Source: Bradymonadales bacterium
GTDB lineage: Bacteria > Myxococcota > Bradymonadia > REDH01
Reading direction: 5' to 3'
DNA length: 21,129 nt
Assembly (NCBI GenBank): GCA_947483645.1
Contig: CANKLS010000021.1
Coordinates: forward strand, 1-21,129
Shown one piece after another: positions 1 through 7,315 of this stretch; the stretch's first letter is position 1; the number at the start of each line of letters is the position of its first letter. The notes under the pieces are model-generated. The model saw nothing but the letters and a program-made list of their open reading frames with translations, did no database searches and was not told the DNA's origin. The translations under genes were made by a program, and so were the position numbers.

Positions 1-25
1 GAACGAAGCCAAGGTCATCTCGTAA
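1..25 (+). CDS. etfB: Electron transfer flavoprotein beta subunit, C-terminal end (partial)
   Basis: Only the last seven residues, NEAKVIS, and a TAA stop (positions 2-25) are inside the window. The ending resembles the usual C-terminus of EtfB, which finishes with a short helix of the type NEAKVI. The stop lies 41 bp before the start of etfA on the same strand, the normal etfB-etfA order. EtfB carries AMP and forms the heterodimer with EtfA that passes electrons from acyl-CoA dehydrogenases to the quinone pool. The assignment rests on the short tail and on the neighbour, so it is inference from context. Confidence 0.6.
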
Positions 26-66
26 CCCCTCTTTTCACCTCTCACTTCGATTCTTTTGGAGACACC

Positions 67-1026
67 ATGAGCAACATTCTCGTCGTTGCAGAGCACCTCG
101 AAGGCAAGCTCCGCAAAGCCACCCTCCCCACCATCGGCTTCGCCAAGAAGGCGCAGGCCCTCACTGGCGGCAAGATCATCGGCCTCGTGCTCGGTCACAA
201 CGCGGCCTCCGTGGCAGCTGAGCTCGCCACCGCTGGCGTCGACCATGTCATCCACGTCGATAGCCCCATCTACGCCAACTACCTCGCCGAGGCCTACGCG
301 CCCGCCGTGGCCGAGATCGCCAAGGTCAAAGGCGCCTCGATCGTCGCGGCCCCCGCCTCGACCACGGGCAAGGACTTCCTCCCCCGCGCCGCCGCCCGCA
401 TGGACGCAGGCATGATCTCCGACGCCATCGAGGTCTTCTCGCACAACGGCGCCGTGGCCTACAAGCGGCCCGTCTGGGCCGGCAACCTCATCGCCCGCGA
501 GACCTCGACCTCGGCCATCACCGCGGTCACCGTCCGTACGACCAACTTCGACGCGCCCGCTGCCGGCGCGGCCGCCCCGATCGAGACCATCGAGCTCGGC
601 TTCGCCGCCCCCGAACAGACCCAGTTCCTCAGCTTCGACCAGGTCAAGTCGAGCCGTCCTGAGCTCACCGACGCCGCCGCCATCGTGGCGGGCGGGCGTG
701 GCCTCAAGTCGGCCGAGGCCTTCAAGATGCTTGAAGAGCTCGCCGATCTCATCGGCGGTGCCGTTGGCGCCTCGCGCGCTGCGGTCGACTCGGGCTACGC
801 GCCCAACGACTGGCAGATTGGCCAGACGGGCAAGATCGTCGCCCCCGGCATCTACTTCGCCGTCGCTATCTCGGGCGCCATCCAGCACCTTGCCGGCATG
901 AAGGGCTCCAAGGTCATCGTCACCATCAACAAGGATGGCGAGGCGCCCATCTACCAGATCTCGGACTACGGCCTGGTCGCCGACGCCTTCAAGGCGATCC
1001 CCGAGCTCAACGCCGCGCTCAAGTAA
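67..1026 (+). CDS. etfA: Electron transfer flavoprotein alpha subunit
   Basis: EtfA binds FAD and, with EtfB, accepts electrons from acyl-CoA and other dehydrogenases and hands them to ETF:quinone oxidoreductase. The 319-residue product is normal length. The N-terminal half ([10 protein letters not shown]...) is the variable alpha/beta domain. The C-terminal FAD domain is clear: GGRGLKS near residues 200-206, then ASRAAVDSG, the QIGQTGK(I)VAP block near 256-266, the [16 protein letters not shown] segment and INKD. A purine-rich TTTTGGAGACACC leader places a GGAG box 5 bases before the ATG. It follows the end of etfB on the same strand and is followed by a terminator hairpin, so etfBA probably forms one unit. 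Confidence 0.96.
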   Translation: MSNILVVAEHLEGKLRKATLPTIGFAKKAQALTGGKIIGLVLGHNAASVAAELATAGVDHVIHVDSPIYANYLAEAYAPAVAEIAKVKGASIVAAPASTTGKDFLPRAAARMDAGMISDAIEVFSHNGAVAYKRPVWAGNLIARETSTSAITAVTVRTTNFDAPAAGAAAPIETIELGFAAPEQTQFLSFDQVKSSRPELTDAAAIVAGGRGLKSAEAFKMLEELADLIGGAVGASRAAVDSGYAPNDWQIGQTGKIVAPGIYFAVAISGAIQHLAGMKGSKVIVTINKDGEAPIYQISDYGLVADAFKAIPELNAALK

Positions 1027-1032
1027 CGGCCT

Positions 1033-1052
1033 GCCCTCCCCGCGCGGAGGGC
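1033..1052. terminator. Small GC-rich hairpin after etfA
   Basis: GCCCTCC (1033-1039) pairs perfectly with GGAGGGC (1046-1052) around a 6-base loop, 6 bases past the etfA stop. There is no T run after it, so alone it is a weak terminator. It may act with the larger hairpin just downstream. Confidence 0.4.
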
Positions 1053-1065
1053 CCCGAACGACAAC

Positions 1066-1097
1066 GCCCCCGACGGGCCGCAAGGCTCATCGGGGGC
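1066..1097 (+). terminator. Rho-independent terminator of etfA
   Basis: GCCCCCGA (1066-1073) pairs with TCGGGGGC (1090-1097). Inside, GCC-GCAA-GGC closes on a GNRA-type tetraloop. It is followed by a short T-containing stretch (CGTTTTGTC, about 1102-1110). It lies between the convergent etfA and ssb genes, where a terminator is expected. The T tract is short, so efficiency is uncertain. Confidence 0.6.
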
Positions 1098-1144
1098 GCT
1101 TCGTTTTGTCTCAGGCGAGGCAGGCCCGATGGGCCGGCCCGGGC

Positions 1145-1678
1145 TTAGAACGGAATGTCGTCGTCGTTGAAGTTGCCACCGCCGGCGCCGCCCTGGTCGC
1201 GTGCAGGAGCGTCGTCTTCGGTCTGCGTGTTGGTGCGACCACCGCCGCCACCGCCGCTGCGGGCGCCACCACCGCCGGCTGCGCCGCCACCACCGTAGCC
1301 ACCGCCACGGTTGCCGCCGCCACCCTCGCTATCGCCACCGCCGGCCGCGCCGCCGAGGAACTGGACGGTGTCTGCGACGATGTCGGTCGCATACTTCTTC
1401 ACGCCCTCTTTGTCGGTGTATTCGCGGGTCTGGAGGCGGCCCTCGACGTAGACGCTGCGGCCCTTCTTGAGGTACTTCGCGGCGTTCTCGCCCTGGCGTC
1501 CCCAGACAACCACGCGGTGCCACTCGGTGCGCTCCTGCTTGTTGCCGGACTTGTCGACCCAGGTGTCGGTGGTGGCCACATTGAGGGTTGCGACGCTCTG
1601 CCCACCCTCGGTGGTACGAAGCTCGGGGTCGCGCCCCAGATTTCCGATAATCATAACCTTGTTGAGCGATGCAGACAC
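1145..1678 (-). CDS. ssb: Single-stranded DNA-binding protein SSB
   Basis: SSB coats single-stranded DNA during replication, repair and recombination and recruits partners through its acidic tip. The 177-residue product has the OB-fold in residues 1-110 ([18 protein letters not shown] at the start, [10 protein letters not shown], the [11 protein letters not shown] strand). A very glycine-rich linker spans about 110-150, and the protein ends in the canonical DDDIPF tip. The start chosen is GTG at 1678, because GGAGG lies 5 bases upstream and the protein then begins [12 protein letters not shown] as in other SSBs; longer in-frame starts add non-conserved residues. It is convergent to etfA. The neighbouring + strand frames are shadows of the GGC-rich linker. 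Confidence 0.95.
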   Translation of the reverse strand: MSASLNKVMIIGNLGRDPELRTTEGGQSVATLNVATTDTWVDKSGNKQERTEWHRVVVWGRQGENAAKYLKKGRSVYVEGRLQTREYTDKEGVKKYATDIVADTVQFLGGAAGGGDSEGGGGNRGGGYGGGGAAGGGGARSGGGGGGRTNTQTEDDAPARDQGGAGGGNFNDDDIPF

Positions 1679-1936
1679 GATGACCTCCACACAGATTTGC
1701 CGCTCCGATGAAGCAACCACCACGGTCCTTCAGCGATGATTCGGAGAGGCTCCTCTACAGTTATCGTCGTCTGCGAGCCGATGTTGCCGCGCGCGATGAA
1801 AAAAGTTGGAGCACCTCGCGAAGGCGCGCTCTGGAGGTGTAGCACGGGGTGCGAGCTGCTGTCATGGAGAAGTGATGGGCACCTCGATCGGATGGGCAAA
1901 TCTGGCTAGTGGCATGGTCAGACTTTTCCTGCCTCG
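1679..1936. other. Intergenic region between divergent ssb and EamA transporter genes
   Basis: These 258 bases hold no convincing gene. They must contain the ssb promoter (minus strand) and the transporter promoter (plus strand), but I see no clear -35/-10 pair. Two small structures are visible: imperfect dyad AGAGG-CT-CCTCT at 1745-1756, and CACCTC (1812-1817) facing GAGGTG (1834-1839). Read on the minus strand, the second is followed 7 bases later by six Ts (complement of 1799-1804). It would resemble a weak terminator for a minus-strand transcript, but no gene lies upstream of it on that strand. Confidence 0.4.
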
Positions 1937-2872
1937 GTGCTGCCGCTGTCTTCCCCTGTTTCCACTGCTCCCGGCCGCCTGCTCGCAGCGGTTGTGCTCA
2001 TCGCGGCGCTGCTGGCGATCTCGAGTGCGGCGCTCTGGGTTCGGCTAGCCGATGCGCCGGCGGTGGTGACGGCCTTCTGGCGGGTGGCGCTCTCCACGCT
2101 GATCCTCTGGGCGGTGCAGCTGCGTCGGATGCCGCGACTGTCGCGGGCCGGCTGGCAGGCGGCGGTTCTGGGTGGGTTGATGCTGGCGCTCCATTTCTGG
2201 AGTTGGATGCTGTCGTTGGAGACGACGAGCGTGCTCTCGTCGACGCTGCTGGTGACGACCACGCCGCTCTGGCTTGCGATGGCGGGACGGTGGCTTCCGG
2301 GCGAGCGGACGCTGCCGTGGCAGGGCTGGCTGGGACTTCTGGTGGCCTTGATCGGCAGCGGCGCGATGCTGCTGGAGGGGAGCCGTTCGACGGGCAGCGA
2401 GGCGGTGACAACGACGGGGGCCGTGCAGGCACTGCTGGGGGCCGTCTTTGCGGGGCTCTACTGGCTTGCAGGTCGGTCTGGTCGTCAGACCGACGAGGTG
2501 GGGGATCTTTCGGTGGTGTCGACCGGGGTTGCGGCGCTGGCCCTTGGGCTGGTGATGGTGGTACAGGGTCACGCGTTCGTCTCGGGCGCCTCGTCGCAGA
2601 CCTGGATGCTTTGGGTTATTTTGGCCGTATTTCCGCAACTTATCGGCCATAACGGGCTGCTCTGGGCGCTCAAGCACTGGAGCGCGACCACCATCTCGGT
2701 GCTGGTGCTGCTGGAGCCTGTGATCGCGACGGCTTTTGCTGCAGCGTGGGGCGAGGCCTCACCTTCGCCGCGCGCCTGGGCGGCCGCGTCGGTGGCGGTT
2801 GCCGGCGTGGCGGCCGTTGTCTGGCAGCAGCGTGAAACAGAGGGAGCGGAGGCGGTGCCCGATGCGGCCTAG
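1937..2872 (+). CDS. EamA/DMT-family membrane transporter
   Basis: A 311-residue polytopic inner-membrane protein of the drug/metabolite transporter (EamA, RhaT-like) superfamily, which exports or exchanges small metabolites; the substrate cannot be read from sequence. About ten hydrophobic segments are visible as two similar five-helix halves. The first begins LLAAVVLIAALLAISSAALW. The WRVALSTLILW block near residues 48-58 is typical of EamA repeat 1. The second half has the conserved end-of-helix motif ATTISVLVLLEPVIATAFAA, typical of the second EamA repeat. The GTG start at 1937 has no good ribosome-binding site, so the start is uncertain. The stop lies 12 bp before the luxE-like start, so co-transcription is possible. 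Confidence 0.88.
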   Translation: MLPLSSPVSTAPGRLLAAVVLIAALLAISSAALWVRLADAPAVVTAFWRVALSTLILWAVQLRRMPRLSRAGWQAAVLGGLMLALHFWSWMLSLETTSVLSSTLLVTTTPLWLAMAGRWLPGERTLPWQGWLGLLVALIGSGAMLLEGSRSTGSEAVTTTGAVQALLGAVFAGLYWLAGRSGRQTDEVGDLSVVSTGVAALALGLVMVVQGHAFVSGASSQTWMLWVILAVFPQLIGHNGLLWALKHWSATTISVLVLLEPVIATAFAAAWGEASPSPRAWAAASVAVAGVAAVVWQQRETEGAEAVPDAA

Positions 2873-2884
2873 TTTGCTCACGCC

Positions 2885-3961
2885 GTGTGCACCGGGGTGT
2901 TTCACGTGAAACAGCTCCAAGCCACAACAGAGGTCGTCCTGCGGGTGATGGCCGGCGAGGCCTCGTTTGAGGCGGGGCTCGCGGCCGTTGTGGCCTACCA
3001 GCGACAGTTCAACGGGCCGCTCGCCGCCTACTGGAAGCGGCGCGGATTCACCACCGAGCAGCCGACGGCGGGAGAGGTGCCGGCGGTCATGACCGACCTC
3101 TTCCGGAGCGTCCGGCTGACCTCAAGCGAGGCTGAGCCGACGATGGTCTTTCGGACCTCGGGCACCACCTCGGGGGCCCGCGGCGAGCACTGGCGGCTTT
3201 CGACACAGGCCTACGACGAGGGAGCCGCCCGTCACTTTGCGGCGATGGTACTGCCCAGCGGCGAACGGCGCCGCTTTGTGAAGTGGTGCTTCGACCCTGC
3301 GGAGGTGGCCGATTCGTCGCTGTCGCACATGGTTGCCGATTTGGAGCGGCGGTTTGGCATTGGCGGCGGGCCCTGGCAGCTCAGCGCGGATGGACTGCGG
3401 GCGGAGGCGCTCGATGAGCTGGCCACGCTGCAGGCGCCGGTGGTGGTCTTCACGACCGCCTTTGCGCTCTCGTGGCTGCTCGAGCGGCTCGAGGCGCCCG
3501 TCGCCCTGCCCGCGGGATCGCTGCTGATCGAGACCGGAGGCTTCAAGGGCAAGAGCCGGGAGATCCCGCGCGACGAGCTCTATGCCGCGGCGCAGGCGGC
3601 GCTGGGGCTGCCGGCCACGGCGATGCTCTCCGAGTATTCGATGACCGAGCTCTCGAGCCAGCTCTACAGCCGGCATGTCGTCGATGGGCTTTCGGGCGCG
3701 GCGCAGCGGCTGCTGGTTCCGCCGGCCTGGTGCCGGGTGTTGGCCATCGACCCCGCGACGGGCCGGCCAGTCGCGGAGGGCGAAGAGGGGCTGCTCCGGT
3801 TCATCGATCTCGCCAATGTAGAGACGGTGGTCGCGGTTCAGACCGCCGACCGGGGCCGTGTGACACCGGCCGGCGTGGAGCTTCTCGGCAGGGCGTCGGG
3901 CGCCGTGGCGCGGGGCTGTGGGCTTTCGGTCGAAGAGCTTCGCGAGCGGGGTGATCTGTGA
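2885..3961 (+). CDS. LuxE-like acyl-protein synthetase (ANL superfamily)
   Basis: The 358-residue product matches the LuxE acyl-protein synthetase family, which activates a fatty acid with ATP and transfers the acyl group to a reductase partner. Visible motifs are the phosphate-binding loop FRTSGTTSG (residues 89-97), the adenylate-site block SEYSMTELSSQLY (about 249-261) and the late hinge region GLLRFIDLANVETV...TADRGR, followed by LLGRASGAVARG. The next gene encodes LuxC, its classical partner, but no luxA, luxB or luxD is present. The start is ambiguous: GTG codons occur at 2885, 2897 and 2906, none with a clear Shine-Dalgarno, and a parS site (2898-2913) overlaps these codons and encodes FHVKQ. 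Function as an aldehyde-forming partner is inferred from family and neighbour. Confidence 0.85.
   Translation: MCTGVFHVKQLQATTEVVLRVMAGEASFEAGLAAVVAYQRQFNGPLAAYWKRRGFTTEQPTAGEVPAVMTDLFRSVRLTSSEAEPTMVFRTSGTTSGARGEHWRLSTQAYDEGAARHFAAMVLPSGERRRFVKWCFDPAEVADSSLSHMVADLERRFGIGGGPWQLSADGLRAEALDELATLQAPVVVFTTAFALSWLLERLEAPVALPAGSLLIETGGFKGKSREIPRDELYAAAQAALGLPATAMLSEYSMTELSSQLYSRHVVDGLSGAAQRLLVPPAWCRVLAIDPATGRPVAEGEEGLLRFIDLANVETVVAVQTADRGRVTPAGVELLGRASGAVARGCGLSVEELRERGDL
2898..2913. promoter_or_regulatory. parS site 1 (ParB-binding centromere), perfect
   Basis: TGTTTCACGTGAAACA, a perfect 16-bp palindrome matching the published parS consensus TGTTNCACGTGAAACA. It lies within the first codons of the luxE-like gene, where it is translated as FHVKQ. 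ParB would bind here, spread along DNA and load SMC for chromosome segregation. Confidence 0.93.
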
Positions 3962-3971
3962 GACAATTGTC
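3962..3971. repeat. 10-bp perfect palindrome after luxE stop
   Basis: GACAATTGTC begins directly after the TGA stop of the luxE-like gene (3959-3961). It lies 26 bp before parS site 2, in the 139-bp luxE-luxC gap. Its role is unknown; a 10-bp palindrome can occur by chance. Confidence 0.3.
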
Positions 3972-3997
3972 GCCCCGCGCGGAGCTGTCCGGGCCCC

Positions 3998-4013
3998 TGT
4001 TTCACGTGACACA
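3998..4013. promoter_or_regulatory. parS site 2, one mismatch
   Basis: TGTTTCACGTGACACA differs from the parS consensus only at position 13 (A to C). It is intergenic between the luxE-like and luxC-like genes and so not explained by protein coding. Its centre is 42 bp from that of site 3, about four helical turns, and both share the same substitution. Confidence 0.85.
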
Positions 4014-4039
4014 CATGGCCTCCGCGCTAGCAGCGACCA

Positions 4040-4055
4040 TGTTCCACGTGACACA
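4040..4055. promoter_or_regulatory. parS site 3, one mismatch
   Basis: TGTTCCACGTGACACA matches TGTTNCACGTGAAACA except for A to C at position 13. It uses C at the variable fifth position, as in common Bacillus parS sites. It is intergenic, upstream of the luxC-like ribosome-binding site. Confidence 0.83.
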
Positions 4056-4100
4056 ATCGTGTGAACCGGCGCCGCCGCGGCTCGGACTTTGGAGCGAGCC

Positions 4101-5291
4101 ATGAAACAGATTGCCCAGACAGACGAGCTCGCGGCGCTGCTGTTTCACGTGAAGCAGGGGGCGGGCCTCCTGCCGGAGAGGCTCGACGACCGGGCCGCGC
4201 TGGCGGTGCGGGCGCTCGCGCGGTGGCAGGCGGGAATCGGCGAGGCGCTGACGGTGCCACAGCGGGCGGGGCTCTCGCTCCCGATGCTCCGCGAAGGCGC
4301 GGCCGACTGGATCGCTGCGCAGAGGCCGGAGCGGTTCGAGCGGCTCTTTGCCCTCGAAGGTCTCCGCGGCGACAGCACCGACCGCGCAGAACTCGGCTCC
4401 ACCTGGCTGGGCGATGGCGCGCTTCCCGCGCTGTTGGAGGCCTTTGTCTTGGCGGTGCTGGCCGGTGGCCCCCACCTCTTCCGGGTGGGCCGGCTCCAGG
4501 CGCCCCTCTTCGACCGGCTGCTCGAGGCGCTGCAGGCGGAGGCCGGAGGCCAGCCCTTTGTCTCCATCCGGTGGAACCGGGCCGGGGACCGGGTGCTGCG
4601 GCCGCTGCTCCGCGCGCTCGACCACCTCAACCTCTACGGCTCCAACGAGACCCTCGCCAACATCGAGGGCGAACTGGCGGGCATGGATGGCCCGTCGCCG
4701 CGGCTCATCGGCTTCGGCCACCGCTCGTCGCTGCTCTGGGTCGATGGCCCTGCTGTCGCCGACGCCAGCGAAGGCGAGATGACCGCGCTCGGCGCCGCGA
4801 TTGCGCGCGATCTGGCCGCCTGGGACCAGCGGGGCTGCATGGCCCCACACACGCTCTGGCTCGTCGATGGCTCCCAAACCGACCTTTGGCGTCTGCTCCA
4901 CGCCACCGGCGCAGCGATGGAGTCTCTCTCCCTCCGCTGGCCGGCCGGTGCTGTTTCACGTGAAACAGTCGAACAGCGCTTCCTGATGAGCGAAGAGGCC
5001 ACCTTCGCCGGCGAGGTGGTCGAGGGCAACGACTTCTGCCTCGTGACCGGCCTCAATCCCCGCCCCCGCCGTGGCCCCGGCGGCCGGACGCTCCGCCTAG
5101 GCGCCGTGAAACGCCAAGAGGCCGACCAATGGCTCGCAGACGAGCCCACCTCCACCATCGGCTGGTTCGGCGCGCCACCCGGCATCGACAGGGCCGACGT
5201 CCGACTTGTCGCGGTGGGAGAGATGCAGGCCACCACCATCGACCGTCTCCACGATGGCGCCAGACGGCTCGCCCCCATGCTCCGCGGCTGA
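4101..5291 (+). CDS. LuxC-like acyl-CoA/acyl-protein reductase
   Basis: LuxC reduces acyl groups, received as acyl-CoA or from LuxE, to fatty aldehyde with NADPH. The 396-residue product has the aldehyde-dehydrogenase-like fold of this family: LYGSNETLANI in the cofactor domain, GFGHRSSLLWV, and the catalytic block AWDQRGCMAPH with Cys246 as the expected nucleophile. ATG at 4101 is chosen because GGAG lies 6 bases upstream; an in-frame TTG at 4089 is less likely. Two parS sites lie in the coding sequence, one translated as LFHVKQ (residues 14-19) and one as VSRET (285-289). The gene follows luxE-like by 139 bp. Luciferase genes are absent, so the aldehyde probably feeds another product such as alcohol, wax or ether lipid (inference). 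Confidence 0.87.
   Translation: MKQIAQTDELAALLFHVKQGAGLLPERLDDRAALAVRALARWQAGIGEALTVPQRAGLSLPMLREGAADWIAAQRPERFERLFALEGLRGDSTDRAELGSTWLGDGALPALLEAFVLAVLAGGPHLFRVGRLQAPLFDRLLEALQAEAGGQPFVSIRWNRAGDRVLRPLLRALDHLNLYGSNETLANIEGELAGMDGPSPRLIGFGHRSSLLWVDGPAVADASEGEMTALGAAIARDLAAWDQRGCMAPHTLWLVDGSQTDLWRLLHATGAAMESLSLRWPAGAVSRETVEQRFLMSEEATFAGEVVEGNDFCLVTGLNPRPRRGPGGRTLRLGAVKRQEADQWLADEPTSTIGWFGAPPGIDRADVRLVAVGEMQATTIDRLHDGARRLAPMLRG
4141..4156. promoter_or_regulatory. parS site 4, one mismatch
   Basis: TGTTTCACGTGAAGCA differs from the consensus at position 14 (A to G). It lies in codons 14-19 of the luxC-like gene, giving LFHVKQ, the same FHVKQ peptide as site 1 in a different gene. Confidence 0.82.
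4952..4967. promoter_or_regulatory. parS site 5, perfect
   Basis: TGTTTCACGTGAAACA, perfect. With flanking C (4951) and G (4968) it is an 18-bp palindrome. It lies inside the luxC-like gene in another reading frame from site 4, giving VSRET (residues 285-289). Confidence 0.93.
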
Positions 5292-5371
5292 GTGGCACTG
5301 CAGGCCATCGTTGCCCCCAACCGCCAAGCGCGGTATCGAGGCGAGAACCCACACAACCAAATGGTGACGCT

Positions 5372-7267
5372 ATGAAGACGGTCGCACGCCTCTCTGCCTC
5401 GCTCCTCGCCCTCGCCGCGCCCCTGCTCGCGCCCGCCGCGGCGCAGGCCTGCGGCGGCTTCTTCTGCCAGAATGTCCCCGTGGACCAGACGGGCGAGAAC
5501 ATCGTCTTTGTGGCCGATGGCACCACCGTACAGGCCTTCGTACAGGTGCAGTATCAGGGAGAAGCTACTGAATTTGCTTGGATTATCCCAACGCCCTCGC
5601 TCCCCGAGGTAGGCGTCTCCTCCGACGCCATCTTCCCCTACTTTGCGCAGAACTACCGGCGCGCAGCCTACCAGAACACCACCTACCACGGCACCTGCGG
5701 TAGCTACTGCTGGGACGACCAGTTCGCTGGCTCTGATGCATCGGTCCAAGACACCGGCAGCACCGACGCCGGAACCGGTGGCGGCGTAGAGGTCATTGAG
5801 CAGGGACAGACCGGCCCCTACGACTTTGCCATCCTCCGGGCCACCGACGCCCAGGTGCTCTTCGACTGGCTCGGCGCCAACGACTACAACCTGCCCGCCA
5901 CCGCCCTCGCCGCCGTGGAGCCCTACGCGCTCATGGGTGACCAGACCCACTTTGTGGCGCTCAAACTGCAGAAAGAGGCCTCCGTCGGTGATTTGCAGCC
6001 CGTAAAGCTCACCTACGCAGCGGCACAGCCCATGGTGCCCATTCAGCTCACGGCAATCGCTGCGCAGCCCGATATGCCCATCTATGTGACGGTGCTGGGC
6101 GCGAGCCGCGCGGTGCCGGAGAACTACCTCGATGCGGTGCTGATCGAGGCGCCACAGACCTACTATGGCACTGAAAGCATTGAACTTATCGGAAACGCGG
6201 TGGATCAGGCCGGCGGCCACGCCTTTGTGACCTCCTTTGCCGGTCCGACCGGTTCGCTGCCGCCGCTCTTTGTGGAGGGAGAGAGCTACCGCACCGACGG
6301 GCTGGCGGAGCTGACCGATGCAGGCAGCTTTCTGCAGGAGCTCCGCTACCGCGGTTTCACAGGTTCGCCCGAGCTGCTCGCCATGCTGCAGCGCTACCTG
6401 CCGCTGCCGCAGGCGCTGGCCAATCAGGGCTACACCGCGCAGCAGTTCTACAACGACCTCACCCAGCCCCGGGGCTGCTCCTTCTCCTGCAGCTACGCCG
6501 CGGCGGCCACCTTTGATGCCGTCGCCTTTGCGGCCGAACTCGAGACCCGGATTGTGGCACCGCTCCGCGAGATGCAGGGGCTCATCGCTGCCCACCCCTA
6601 CGGCACACGGATGGTGACCACGCTCGACCCTGCGGAGATGACCGTGGACCCCGTCTTTGCCTTTGCGCCGGCGCTGCCGCCGGTGAATGCGAACATCGTG
6701 GTGCAGGCCGATGTCTACTGCGGCGAGGGCGGGCTGCCCTGGACGGCGCCTGCCATCTTTCAGATCACAGAAGGGGTCGAGGCAACGGCGGCCTATGGCG
6801 ACCAGGCCGCACTCTTTGGCACGCTTGCTGCGGCGCCGCTTGCCTATGCGCAGCAGCTCAGCGCGGCGGGGGAGCCCGTGTTGACGGTGGATGCCCGGAG
6901 CAGCGTCGCGGCGACGGTCTCTGCCTGGAACAGCGCCCACACCGGGATCGTCGCAGAGGTGCAGGAGTGCGACGGCGGCGGCGGCGGATTCGACACGGGT
7001 GCGGCAGACGACGTCTCGACCGGCAGCGATGCGGGGACCACGAACGACACGGGCAGCAGCGACACGGGAAATGGCGACGGTACCACCGTGGTCTGTGACG
7101 GGGTGGGCTGTACTGCGGTGGAGGGCGCTGCGGTGGAGGGCGGTTCGGCGCCCCGTGAGAAGAAGTTGGGCCTCTTCGGCTGCTCCGCCGGCGGTTCGGA
7201 AGCGGGCCTGTTCGCGGCGGCTGGACTGCTCGCGATGATGGCAACGCAGCGGCGCCGGCGGCGCTAG
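5372..7267 (+). CDS. DUF2330 secreted protein with MYXO-CTERM-like sorting tail
   Basis: A 631-residue exported protein of unknown function. Residues 1 to about 26 form a signal peptide ending at AQA-CGG. The mature start CGGFFC and the block VQYQGEATEFAWIIPTPSLPEV are hallmarks of the DUF2330 family. Several cysteine pairs follow (CGSYC, GCSFSC). After a Ser/Thr/Asp/Gly-rich spacer (about 545-575), the protein ends in a GCSAGG motif (Cys near 604), a hydrophobic segment and five arginines. This is the layout of MYXO-CTERM tails, which are processed and lipid-anchored at the cell surface in Myxococcota. ATG at 5372 is chosen because it immediately precedes the signal peptide; the upstream in-frame extension overlaps luxC. 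Only weak GGTGA precedes the ATG. No function is known for the family. Confidence 0.88.
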   Translation: MKTVARLSASLLALAAPLLAPAAAQACGGFFCQNVPVDQTGENIVFVADGTTVQAFVQVQYQGEATEFAWIIPTPSLPEVGVSSDAIFPYFAQNYRRAAYQNTTYHGTCGSYCWDDQFAGSDASVQDTGSTDAGTGGGVEVIEQGQTGPYDFAILRATDAQVLFDWLGANDYNLPATALAAVEPYALMGDQTHFVALKLQKEASVGDLQPVKLTYAAAQPMVPIQLTAIAAQPDMPIYVTVLGASRAVPENYLDAVLIEAPQTYYGTESIELIGNAVDQAGGHAFVTSFAGPTGSLPPLFVEGESYRTDGLAELTDAGSFLQELRYRGFTGSPELLAMLQRYLPLPQALANQGYTAQQFYNDLTQPRGCSFSCSYAAAATFDAVAFAAELETRIVAPLREMQGLIAAHPYGTRMVTTLDPAEMTVDPVFAFAPALPPVNANIVVQADVYCGEGGLPWTAPAIFQITEGVEATAAYGDQAALFGTLAAAPLAYAQQLSAAGEPVLTVDARSSVAATVSAWNSAHTGIVAEVQECDGGGGGFDTGAADDVSTGSDAGTTNDTGSSDTGNGDGTTVVCDGVGCTAVEGAAVEGGSAPREKKLGLFGCSAGGSEAGLFAAAGLLAMMATQRRRRR

Positions 7268-7315
7268 CTTCCGCACAAGTTGCCTTGCCTGCGGCCTCGT
7301 CGTAGGCTGCGAGCG

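Noticed and set aside
1799..1839. Minus-strand terminator for a small RNA upstream of ssb
   Set aside because: The stem is short and the T run is 7 bases away from it; no promoter or transcript body can be shown.
2831..2840. CGTGAAACAG, a possible sixth parS site at the end of the transporter gene
   Set aside because: Only the right half matches; the left seven positions do not fit the consensus at all.
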